Source of the DNA: a virus
DNA: 27,296 nucleotides
Virus record (IMG/VR): IMGVR_UViG_3300020478_000050
Coordinates: 1-27,296 of that record
Strand: one strand, 5' to 3'
Both the position numbers and the translations under genes were made by a program. The notes beneath the pieces are model-generated. The model was given only the letters and a program-made list of their open reading frames with translations. It was not told the origin of the DNA and did not search any database. This document shows positions 9,121 to 14,918 of the stretch, one piece after another; the stretch's first letter is position 1; every line of letters begins with the position of its first letter.

Positions 9121-9532
9121 GTTTGATGGTATAGAGAAAGCTCTCGATGTAGAGACTTCTATTATACCCGAAGGGGGTTGTGCCCCTAGGAAAGAACAAC
9201 TTGCTAACATAACTGGTCCTACAGAACAACTCAAGAAAGATTATGATTACACTCGTGGTAATCTGTACTCTCTTATTGAGAAGGGACAGGAAGCTGTTGA
9301 TGGTATTCTAGAGCTGGCACAGGAATCAGATCAACCTAGAGCATATGAAGTTGCTGGACAGTTGATTAAACATGTAGGAGATGTAGCAGATAAACTTGCT
9401 GATCTGCATAAGAAAGTTAATGAGATAGAAAATCCCAAGGGAAGTAAGACTACAGAGGTTACAAACAACACTATGTTTGTTGGTAGCACTGCAGAACTCG
9501 CTAAGTTTCTAAAACAAAAGCAAGATAAATAA
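9080..9532 (+). CDS. 16: Small terminase subunit gp16
   Basis: This 150-residue protein matches T4 gp16, which forms the ring that regulates packaging and the gp17 motor. Family landmarks are DYDYTRGNLYSLIEKGQ, a predicted coiled-coil helix with GQLIKHVGDVADKLADLHKKV, and the C-terminal NNTMFVGSTAELAKFLK, which parallels the T4 ending. The same frame is open from 9008, but the upstream residues lie inside gp15 and are unlike the family. I chose the ATG at 9080 (MASQGTQQQ) because it is the last ATG before the conserved DGIEKALDVE region; no strong Shine-Dalgarno decides it. The stop overlaps a late-promoter-like octamer. Confidence 0.87.
   Translation: MASQGTQQQDKTSKFDGIEKALDVETSIIPEGGCAPRKEQLANITGPTEQLKKDYDYTRGNLYSLIEKGQEAVDGILELAQESDQPRAYEVAGQLIKHVGDVADKLADLHKKVNEIENPKGSKTTEVTNNTMFVGSTAELAKFLKQKQDK
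9524..9531 (+). promoter_or_regulatory. Putative T4-type late promoter (GATAAATA)
   Basis: GATAAATA overlaps the gp16 stop and lies 26 nt before the ATG at 9558. It fits the nATAAATA late consensus of T4-like cyanophages, which is recognised by phage gp55 with the sliding clamp. Confidence 0.55.
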
Positions 9533-9557
9533 CATATAGGTATAGGAAGCATTAGTA

Positions 9558-10100
9558 ATGTCAGTATTAAACGTTTTAGATACGCAAACCGTAAGTGCAT
9601 CGGGTACTGCGTATATCACAGTGAAAACGGGAGTAATTAGAGTATTAGCAACTGCTGCATCCAGCATCCAAGTTGGGGCAGGTCCTGCTATAACCCTCGC
9701 TGCTGGTGTTCCTGAACTAATCTCGGTAGGTAAACCGAAAACTGCAAAGATTTCTGCAGCAACTGATGCTAATCCTACAGTCCTTACAATAGAAGGATAC
9801 TCAAATGGTGGTCGTCATACGTTCACTGCTAATGACACTATTACCACATCTAATGGTGGAGACACTGCATTTGTAGCAGCATTTGTTACTGCTGCTAGTG
9901 CTGGTAAGAAAGCTGCTTCCGTTACTGCTACTACTATTACTACTGACCTCGATGCTTCTGGTGCTTCTGCTGACTACGCTTTATCTGAAGCGGATGTAGT
10001 TGCTGGCACTATTCCTCTGGTACAAAGAACTGTATTACTGACTGCAGGTTCTGGTTCAGGTGGTGTCGTTGTCGAACAAGTCCAGATTGTTGGAGGCTAG
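9558..10100 (+). CDS. Unrecognised virion-like protein between gp16 and the H1-like gene
   Basis: This 180-residue protein is rich in Ala, Thr, Val and Gly with no cysteine. It looks beta-rich: short hydrophobic strands separated by glycine/asparagine turns. It has no signal peptide or membrane helix. A GGAAG about 10 nt upstream may be the ribosome binding site, and a late promoter precedes it at 9524. Its placement among packaging and head genes behind a late promoter suggests a structural protein, possibly a capsid decoration or fibre. That role is inference from context; I do not recognise a domain. Confidence 0.6.
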   Translation: MSVLNVLDTQTVSASGTAYITVKTGVIRVLATAASSIQVGAGPAITLAAGVPELISVGKPKTAKISAATDANPTVLTIEGYSNGGRHTFTANDTITTSNGGDTAFVAAFVTAASAGKKAASVTATTITTDLDASGASADYALSEADVVAGTIPLVQRTVLLTAGSGSGGVVVEQVQIVGG

Positions 10101-10101
10101 T

Positions 10102-11931
10102 ATGTCTGACGTTAATGAAGCAAAGGTAGATGCTGGTAAGTCTCCTGAAACAAAAGAGAAGGAGAGAAACATTCGTAAGTTTGGTGTTAATTGGAACCAG
10201 GCAGGTCACGGTAAACTAAGGAGAGCACTCCATAGATCAAACCGTGGAGATAAGAAAATTAAAGGTGATAAGCCACAACTAGAACAAGAAGGAGTGATCG
10301 CTCTTGTTAAAAAAGGCAAGAAAAAACATGATGAAGCAGTCAATAAGAAGAAGGTCAAAGACAGAAAAGCCGTTCCTTATGCTGCTTTGGCACAGGGTTA
10401 CAACCCCAAGGGTGAGACTATCTCTGAAGAAGAGTACGATAGAATTAAAGATCGTCGTCTTGAGCGAGGTGGAAGTGCTCCTGGTGGCGATGATGTCTCT
10501 CCATCGACATATAAATCGTCTAAGAAGTATGATCCGAAGGCGGCGAAGAAGGCTTCAGATAAGGCACTTGCGAATGTCAGGGCAGCAATTATTGCACAGC
10601 ATGGTCCAGGTGCAATCTACTCACCAAAGAAAGAAGAGTGGGAAGCAGCAGCGTTAGAAGTTGCGGTTGATTACTTCTATGAAGAAGGTATCAATGAAGA
10701 AGGATTAGACCTCATTATAGAAGAGGTTGGTCTAGAAGATTTTGTAGAGTATATACTTGATCCACCTCCAGAATATCTGGAAGAGGAAAGATCTGCTAGA
10801 AAGGCATCTGCTAAAGCACCTTCATATGAGAAGGTAAAGGCAAAGGTTGATGCTGCTGATGCTGCACGTAAAGCAGCAGGTAAAGGTGAATATGCTAAGA
10901 CTGCAGCTGCTAAGAGAAACTATGGTGATGAGGATAATACAATTCATGACGACAAACCTGCTGCTAAAAAGAAAGCAGCACCAAAGGCTAAAGCAAAACC
11001 CAAGGCTAAGCCAAAGGTCGTTGAGATTAGAAAGAAGGTTGAGAAGTCGGTGCCTAAAGCGAAGGCAAAGCAACCTGCTAAGAAACCAGAGAAGAAGGGT
11101 CTTTATAGTAAACTTAAGGACACCGTTTCGAAAGGTGTCGAAAGGCATAAGGCAGCTACTGGTAAACTCAAGAAGAGATATGTTGCTGCACGTGCCAAAG
11201 GTAAAGTACCAGAGAAACGTGCTAAAGAATTTGCCAAAGGTGTTAAATCTGGGGTAAAGGCTACTGTCAAATTTGCTAAGGATGTTAAGAAGGTCGTTAG
11301 TGAAGAGGAGCAACTAGATGAAGGTCTAGCATCTGCTTTAGTTAAGACAGCAGTAAGAGTAATTAGAGATAAAAATAAGAAGAAGTCCGAGAATACAGAT
11401 GAGAAGAAGGATGTCAATGAAAAGATGACCTTCAGTAGATTCATCGAAGAGGGCAACAAAACTGTCAGACAATATCAAAAGTCCAAAACTCAAGTCACAG
11501 GGCACATCTCTGCTGACAGGGGTGATTCCGAAAAAAAGAACCGATCCTCTAGAAAAAATCTAGAGAAGGATCTCAAGAAGCATGGGATCGGTCACTCAAA
11601 AGGTAAGGGCAAGTATAAGTATGACAGCGGTGAAACTGGCACAGAAGTTTCCTATCAGACTTCTAAACCTAGTAAAATGTCTAAACGTCGTTTTGGGAAG
11701 GTGATGCGTCGTCTAGGACGCAAGCACGGTCAAGAATCCGTGATAACAAAAGATAAGGATAAACCAGCACGTTTACATGACACCGAGGCTAAGAAGCCTG
11801 GGAAGTCAGTTAACATAGGTAAGTCCAAACCTGGTTCCCATCCTACAGGACAGGGAGAAACTTCTGGTACTAAAGTCAGAAGCGGTAAACTACCCAAAAA
11901 GACAAGCAAAGGAGCATATCATTATGGCTGA
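10102..11931 (+). CDS. Large lysine-rich protein with histone-H1-like tract and C-terminal internal-protein-like unit
   Basis: This protein has 609 residues. The ATG at 10102 is preceded by GGAGG at 10092, so it is preferred over the in-frame ATG at 10060 inside the previous gene. Segments in order: a basic N-terminus; a motif recalled from other cyanophages (EEEYDRIKDRRLERGG, about residue 112); an acidic helical block with two GLDLIIEE/GLEDFVEYILD-like repeats (about 195-220); an H1/AlgP-like Lys-Ala-Pro tract (about 286-333); a helical basic region; then from Met442 (nt 11425) a unit starting MTFSRFIEEGNKTVRQYQKS and containing GHISADRG and KMSKRRFGKVMRRLGRKHG. The charge pattern suggests DNA binding, perhaps co-packaged in the head. 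Its location before the terminase gene and the capsid-targeting-like motif at 442 fit this, but the function is inferred. Confidence 0.7.
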   Translation: MSDVNEAKVDAGKSPETKEKERNIRKFGVNWNQAGHGKLRRALHRSNRGDKKIKGDKPQLEQEGVIALVKKGKKKHDEAVNKKKVKDRKAVPYAALAQGYNPKGETISEEEYDRIKDRRLERGGSAPGGDDVSPSTYKSSKKYDPKAAKKASDKALANVRAAIIAQHGPGAIYSPKKEEWEAAALEVAVDYFYEEGINEEGLDLIIEEVGLEDFVEYILDPPPEYLEEERSARKASAKAPSYEKVKAKVDAADAARKAAGKGEYAKTAAAKRNYGDEDNTIHDDKPAAKKKAAPKAKAKPKAKPKVVEIRKKVEKSVPKAKAKQPAKKPEKKGLYSKLKDTVSKGVERHKAATGKLKKRYVAARAKGKVPEKRAKEFAKGVKSGVKATVKFAKDVKKVVSEEEQLDEGLASALVKTAVRVIRDKNKKKSENTDEKKDVNEKMTFSRFIEEGNKTVRQYQKSKTQVTGHISADRGDSEKKNRSSRKNLEKDLKKHGIGHSKGKGKYKYDSGETGTEVSYQTSKPSKMSKRRFGKVMRRLGRKHGQESVITKDKDKPARLHDTEAKKPGKSVNIGKSKPGSHPTGQGETSGTKVRSGKLPKKTSKGAYHYG

Positions 11932-12064
11932 GGAACGTAGAAAGGTATGCCAGTTCTGTGGACTTAAACCCCCACAAGGACATTGGAAACCCTACAGTTG
12001 GACAGAGAGGCATGAAAAGAATTGCCCAATGAATCCAGTTAACGGATACAAAGCACCAGCATGA
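11924..12064 (+). CDS. 46-residue zinc-finger-like microprotein
   Basis: This short basic protein has Cys9-x2-Cys12 (CQFC), then His30-x4-Cys35 (RHEKNC), which could form one C2HC zinc site, and three tryptophan/tyrosine residues near its middle (HWKPYSW). It overlaps the preceding gene by 8 nt, and its last four bases form an ATGA overlap with the next start, as expected of a coupled late operon. The spaced Cys/His pattern and the couplings argue it is real despite its size. The family is not recognised. Confidence 0.6.
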   Translation: MAEERRKVCQFCGLKPPQGHWKPYSWTERHEKNCPMNPVNGYKAPA

Positions 12065-12225
12065 AGACCTTCCAGCAATTCATGGAAGTAGCACCACCTT
12101 CTCCTAAGTCGGAGAGGATGGTCAAACATATAAAAAAATCATATGCTAAAGATGGCAAGTTAACTGATAGGGAAAAGTCAATAGCATATGCTACTGCATG
12201 GAAACATTACAATAAAAAGAAATGA
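12061..12225 (+). CDS. 54-residue protein with capsid-targeting-like N-terminus
   Basis: The protein starts MKTFQQFMEVAPP, which resembles the N-terminal capsid-targeting sequence of T4 internal proteins (MKTY-EFI-E followed by Ala). The rest (SERMVKHIKKSYAKDGKL, then EKSIAYATAWKHYNKKK) is a small basic domain that I recall from many cyanophage proteins, often ending with IAYATAWK. It starts in an ATGA overlap with the 46-residue gene and ends in an ATGA overlap with the next one. The inferred role is an internal head protein matured by gp21 cleavage after Glu9; this is not proven. Confidence 0.65.
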   Translation: MKTFQQFMEVAPPSPKSERMVKHIKKSYAKDGKLTDREKSIAYATAWKHYNKKK

Positions 12226-12485
12226 AATCACTCAAACAATTCTTTAACGAAGGTGAGGAAAACGAGATAAATGAATCTCCTTCTATTTTAAAACCAAAGA
12301 GTAAAAAGAAGGTAGGTTACGATGGACCTACTCAAAAGTTTGAGTTTAAACAAGATGCTAAAACCAAGAAGGACACTGAAGGTTTAAAGAAAATAAAAGA
12401 CCAAAGAATTAAGAGAAGGTATAAGGCTAGAGCACGTAGGAAACCACCCGCAGGTGGAGTCGATGTCTGGAGAGCAAAAGAGTAA
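12222..12485 (+). CDS. 87-residue basic protein with capsid-targeting-like N-terminus
   Basis: It begins MKSLKQFFNEGEENEINESP. The first ten residues again follow the MK-(T/S)-x-x-QF-x-E pattern, and EINE-S gives a plausible gp21 site (hydrophobic-x-Glu). The remainder is strongly basic and ends RRYKARARRKPPAGGVDVWRAKE, which suits DNA contact. It is joined to the previous gene by an ATGA overlap and is the last gene before the petF promoter region. No known domain is recognised; an internal, DNA-associated head protein is the working guess. Confidence 0.65.
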   Translation: MKSLKQFFNEGEENEINESPSILKPKSKKKVGYDGPTQKFEFKQDAKTKKDTEGLKKIKDQRIKRRYKARARRKPPAGGVDVWRAKE

Positions 12486-12501
12486 TTGCAATTGATTTGC
12501 G

Positions 12502-12531
12502 TTCTCAATAAGGGGTTGCATTTTCTCAATA
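12502..12531 (+). repeat. Direct repeat TTCTCAATA upstream of petF
   Basis: TTCTCAATA occurs at 12502-12510 and 12523-12531, 21 bp (two helical turns) apart, each preceded by a TTGC. The second copy lies between the -35 and -10 of the petF promoter, so the pair could be an operator. Confidence 0.5.
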
Positions 12532-12544
12532 GATATGCTATATA
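12516..12544 (+). promoter_or_regulatory. Sigma70-like promoter for petF
   Basis: TTGCAT (12516-12521) and TATATA (12539-12544) are separated by exactly 17 bp, 24 nt before the petF start. This is a host-type early promoter, unlike the late octamers used by the structural genes. Confidence 0.6.
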
Positions 12545-12568
12545 TTAGGTGGTCTTTGGATTACCCTA

Positions 12569-12865
12569 ATGGCATCTTATCAAGTAACTGTAAAAGACAC
12601 CGAAGGAAATGAAACTACTTTCGAGTGTGCATCCGACGAGTATATTTTAGATAAAGCAGAGGAAGAAGGTGCTGATGCTCCTTATTCTTGTCGTGCTGGA
12701 GCATGTAGTACATGTGCTGGTAAGATCGTTTCAGGCACAGTAAATCAAGAAGATCAATCTTTCTTAGATGACGATCAACTGGAGCAAGGATTCGTTCTAA
12801 CATGCGTTGCGTATCCAACCTCTGACTGTGTTATCGAACTCGGACAAGAAGAGAATTTATACTAA
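12569..12865 (+). CDS. petF: Plant-type [2Fe-2S] ferredoxin
   Basis: This 98-residue soluble ferredoxin accepts electrons from photosystem I and passes them to ferredoxin-dependent enzymes. The cluster ligands are all present: Cys41 in [10 protein letters not shown], Cys46, Cys49 and Cys79 (TCVAYPTSD). The sequence is acidic, ends EENLY, and has cyanobacterial length, so it appears intact. It has its own sigma70-like promoter at 12516 and is followed by a late octamer. petF is a known auxiliary metabolic gene of cyanophages. Here a ferredoxin-using reductase, pcyA, lies 0.5 kb downstream on the opposite strand, which suggests a functional pairing. Confidence 0.95.
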   Translation: MASYQVTVKDTEGNETTFECASDEYILDKAEEEGADAPYSCRAGACSTCAGKIVSGTVNQEDQSFLDDDQLEQGFVLTCVAYPTSDCVIELGQEENLY

Positions 12866-12872
12866 GACCAGG

Positions 12873-12880
12873 AATAAATA
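12873..12880 (+). promoter_or_regulatory. Putative late promoter (AATAAATA)
   Basis: AATAAATA lies 27 nt before the ATG at 12908 and is followed by CTCAGGTATT, so AATAC and GTATT can form a 5-bp hairpin. It would drive the 54-residue gene and petE late. Confidence 0.5.
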
Positions 12881-12907
12881 CTCAGGTATTACGGGAAAGA
12901 AATTATC

Positions 12908-13072
12908 ATGTCCCACTATACCATTGGCTATCATGATAGCCTCCAAATCAGACATGAAATTTGCGAGTATGCAATGAATGCATATGAAGCAATACAGCAA
13001 AGTAAAGAGGATGTTCCCGAATTAGAGGGGCATCCTCATTTTATTGACTCGGTAATGAAGGAGGAAGAATGA
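12908..13072 (+). CDS. 54-residue conserved cyanophage-type hypothetical protein
   Basis: This small acidic protein (MSHYTIGYHDSLQIRHEICE, then YAMNAYEAIQ, ending VMKEEE) resembles short hypothetical proteins I recall from several cyanomyoviruses; it has no cysteine pair, signal or membrane helix. It sits between petF and petE, starts 27 nt after a late-type octamer, and its stop overlaps the petE start as ATGA, so it is probably co-translated with plastocyanin. Function unknown. Confidence 0.65.
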   Translation: MSHYTIGYHDSLQIRHEICEYAMNAYEAIQQSKEDVPELEGHPHFIDSVMKEEE

Positions 13073-13428
13073 AACACGAAATAATGTGGTGGATGAGCAG
13101 ACTTACTATAATGCTCTCATCCCTATTCCTATCATTCGCATTGGCATCTCAAGCATATGCTGCTGAGATACAGATGGGTTCTAACGGAATGTTAGTCTTC
13201 GAACCATGTGAATTAAACATCGATGTTGGTGAGACAGTTACGTTTGTGAATAACGAACTACCTCCTCACAACGTGGTGTTTGCAGACAACCCAGAACTAG
13301 GGAGTAATGACCTACAGTTTGTCCAAGGTGACACTATTGATGTTACTTTTGAGAAAGCTGGTGATTACTTTTTCCAGTGTGACCCTCATGCTGGTGCTGG
13401 AATGAAGGGAGTAATCCATGTATCGTAG
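13069..13428 (+). CDS. petE: Plastocyanin precursor
   Basis: This 119-residue precursor of the thylakoid-lumen copper protein carries electrons from cytochrome b6f (or cytochrome bf donors) to photosystem I. An N-terminal signal peptide (hydrophobic stretch about 13-27, ending ASQAYAA) precedes the mature domain starting near EIQMGSNGMLVFEP. The type-1 copper ligands are visible: His67 (PPHNVVF), Cys104, His107 and Met112 (FFQCDPHAGAGMKG). One further cysteine, Cys47, is unusual. The start overlaps the upstream stop as ATGA and has GGAGGAAG just before it, a strong ribosome site. The 3' end overlaps the end of convergent pcyA by 86 nt. petE is known in T4-like cyanophages. Confidence 0.95.
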   Translation: MKHEIMWWMSRLTIMLSSLFLSFALASQAYAAEIQMGSNGMLVFEPCELNIDVGETVTFVNNELPPHNVVFADNPELGSNDLQFVQGDTIDVTFEKAGDYFFQCDPHAGAGMKGVIHVS

Positions 13429-14092
13429 GTTTATCAAATAGAATGTTGTAGATGTATTCCATCGCCCATTCTTTATTAAACCAACTCGATAATGCAGCTA
13501 TAGTCTTCTTATTCTTCCTCTGTTGATGGGAGTAGTGGATCTGATCATCCATCCTTAGCATGGATTGGATCCAGTTGTCATCCTTTTTGGTAGACTTTAC
13601 CCAGTCACAGAAGATGTCTAGGTAATCTGTTAGTATTCTAATATACTCTTCTACCTCATCTTCATCTCTGATTCTAACGAACTTAAAGCAAGGAGAAAAT
13701 ATCTCATCACCCCATAGTGGTAGAGGTCTCTTTTCTTTAAACCTGTATGAATTACTGACTGGTACTATCTTATCGTATATTGCTTCAGTTCCTCTTACAG
13801 GAGAGACATCAACAATAGCAGCAGTAATAACTGTTTTAGTAGCAACTATATCGCATCCGAAGATAGGAATATTATACTCAAAGTCTGGGAAGAATACACA
13901 GTGAAGTACATCTAGTCCTTTAACTTCAGAAGTCTCTACATGAATCTTTCTGAGACCTGTAGACTTCCACATCTCATTTTTTATCCACCCTGCCTCAAAT
14001 TCTATTAGTTCGCAGTCACATTTTATAGGTTCCAAACCATCTAATGTCTCTGCTCTCTTAATAATTTCACTGGCAATTCGCTCTACTAGCAT
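13343..14092 (-). CDS. pcyA: Phycocyanobilin:ferredoxin oxidoreductase (PcyA-type bilin reductase)
   Basis: This 249-residue enzyme reduces biliverdin to phycocyanobilin with electrons from ferredoxin. It aligns along its length with cyanobacterial PcyA: LRKIHVE, GLDVLHCVFFP, IPIFGCDIVA, AAIVDVSP, GDEIFSPCFKFVR, QIHYSHQQRKNKKT and the terminal FNKEWAMEYIYNILFD. Residues equivalent to Synechocystis PcyA His74, Glu76, His88 and Asp105 are present (His51, Glu53, His64, Asp81), so it should be active and is PcyA rather than PebS or PcyX. The homologous part ends at Asp220. A further 29 residues (KPTIHGLLPSFQ...) are antisense to the petE 3' end, so the native stop seems lost. It is the only accepted - strand gene and has its own sigma70-like promoter. 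No clear Shine-Dalgarno is visible. Confidence 0.92.
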   Translation of the reverse strand: MLVERIASEIIKRAETLDGLEPIKCDCELIEFEAGWIKNEMWKSTGLRKIHVETSEVKGLDVLHCVFFPDFEYNIPIFGCDIVATKTVITAAIVDVSPVRGTEAIYDKIVPVSNSYRFKEKRPLPLWGDEIFSPCFKFVRIRDEDEVEEYIRILTDYLDIFCDWVKSTKKDDNWIQSMLRMDDQIHYSHQQRKNKKTIAALSSWFNKEWAMEYIYNILFDKPTIHGLLPSFQHQHEGHTGKSNHQLSQK

Positions 14093-14093
14093 A

Positions 14094-14264
14094 ATGATAG
14101 TCTGGTCAATAATCTGGATGGTTGTGATACTACTTATAGGAGTATCAGTCTGTCTTGTCTATATATTTAAGTACGATGACTGGTATCCAAATGGGGAAGA
14201 TGACACCTCCGTCCAGGAAGAGTTGCTACAACTTCCGTGTGACGAGTATAGACAAGGTGCTTGA
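14094..14264 (+). CDS. 56-residue single-pass membrane protein
   Basis: The frame starts one base from the pcyA start codon, on the opposite strand. It encodes an N-terminal hydrophobic helix (about residues 2-25, WSIIWMVVILLIGVSVCLVY) followed by an acidic tail (FKYDDWYPNGEDDTSVQEEL). That organisation is typical of small phage membrane proteins and unlikely to arise by chance. There is no Shine-Dalgarno and no + strand promoter is evident, and its 3' end overlaps the start region of the nuclease gene, so its expression is uncertain. Function unknown. Confidence 0.5.
   Translation: MIVWSIIWMVVILLIGVSVCLVYIFKYDDWYPNGEDDTSVQEELLQLPCDEYRQGA
14133..14161 (-). promoter_or_regulatory. Sigma70-like promoter for pcyA
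   Basis: Read on the - strand, TAGACA (complement of 14156-14161) and TATAAG (complement of 14133-14138) are separated by 17 bp, 41 nt before the pcyA ATG. Both hexamers match consensus at five of six positions. It lies inside the divergent 56-residue reading frame. Confidence 0.55.
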
Positions 14265-14724
14265 TGGTGACACTATTGATGTTACTATTGATCTCGGCTT
14301 TGATCTATACAAGAAAGAAAGAGTTAGAATTGCAGGAGTTGATACGCCAGAGAAGAGAACGAGAGATCTCGAAGAGAAGGCGTTAGGGATTGATGCAACT
14401 AACTGGATGAAAGCAACTTTAGAAGACACTATTGCAGGAGATAATGAACTCACTATTAGAACAGAACTTGTGGGTGGGGTTGGGAAGTATGGCAGGCTTC
14501 TTGGTTGGCTCTACATTGGCGATGATACTGTTTCATTAAATGAGCAGATGATTGCTGAAGGATATGCATGGGAATATGATGGTGGTACTAAGAAGAAAAA
14601 TTTCGAGGAACTACGTGAGATTCGTAGGTCTCAAGGTACACTTGTAGAAGAACCTGAAGAAGGTGATCCACTACCAGAGGTCGGACATGGCACAACAACA
14701 TCTAGTATGGCAGGATTATACTAA
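14200..14724 (+). CDS. Staphylococcal-nuclease-like (thermonuclease) protein
   Basis: A 174-residue member of the SNase/TNase family (PF00565-type), calcium-dependent enzymes that cut DNA or RNA. Visible motifs are VLDGDTIDV (Asp22, Asp24, Thr25), ERVRIAGVDTPE (Arg43, Asp48, Glu51) and KYGRLLGWLY, covering the catalytic Asp/Arg/Glu/Arg set, so activity is plausible. No signal peptide is seen. The frame is open from a TTG at 14155 with ATGs at 14176, 14191 and 14200. I prefer 14200 because it is closest to the conserved YNFRV start and follows GGGGA, though the spacing is short. The C-terminal tail is acidic and glycine/threonine-rich. The stop overlaps the next start as TAATG. It lies just upstream of gp17; whether it acts on host DNA or during packaging is unknown. 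Confidence 0.85.
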   Translation: MTPPSRKSCYNFRVTSIDKVLDGDTIDVTIDLGFDLYKKERVRIAGVDTPEKRTRDLEEKALGIDATNWMKATLEDTIAGDNELTIRTELVGGVGKYGRLLGWLYIGDDTVSLNEQMIAEGYAWEYDGGTKKKNFEELREIRRSQGTLVEEPEEGDPLPEVGHGTTTSSMAGLY

Positions 14725-14918
14725 TGTTTGCTGTATTAAATGTTGTAGAAGCATGGAATGAAATCTCATGGGCAGATGCTATTCCATTCATTCTAGTATT
14801 GATAGGTCTTTACTGGGTTAAAGTAAAGATAGATGCTTCTGTTGGTATCAGTAAGAAACAACAGAAGCAATTAAAGAGGACTATCGTAGAGGCAATCAAA
14901 GAAGCCAATGGCAGTTAA
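14724..14918 (+). CDS. 64-residue single-pass membrane protein upstream of gp17
   Basis: It begins with TAATG overlap coupling to the nuclease gene and overlaps the gp17 start by 11 nt. One hydrophobic helix (about residues 18-34, DAIPFILVLIGLYWVKVK) is followed by a basic amphipathic segment (KKQQKQLKRTIVEAIKEAN). The layout (short lumenal/periplasmic N-terminus, basic cytosolic tail) fits an inner-membrane or accessory phage protein; no domain is recognised. Confidence 0.6.
   Translation: MFAVLNVVEAWNEISWADAIPFILVLIGLYWVKVKIDASVGISKKQQKQLKRTIVEAIKEANGS

Noticed and set aside
10822-11459. - strand frames of 163 and 118 codons antisense to the lysine-rich gene
   Set aside because: Their Phe/Leu/Ser-rich sequence is what Lys/Ala codons give on the opposite strand; no start signal or family likeness.
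13343-14092. Assignment of the bilin reductase as PebS or PcyX
   Set aside because: The motif set GLDVLHC, IFGCDIVA and IHYSHQQRKNKKT, and the PcyA His/Glu/His/Asp residues, fit PcyA.
14163-14172. CTTAAATATA on the - strand as a late promoter for pcyA
   Set aside because: It deviates from nATAAATA and a better-spaced sigma70-like promoter lies between it and pcyA.
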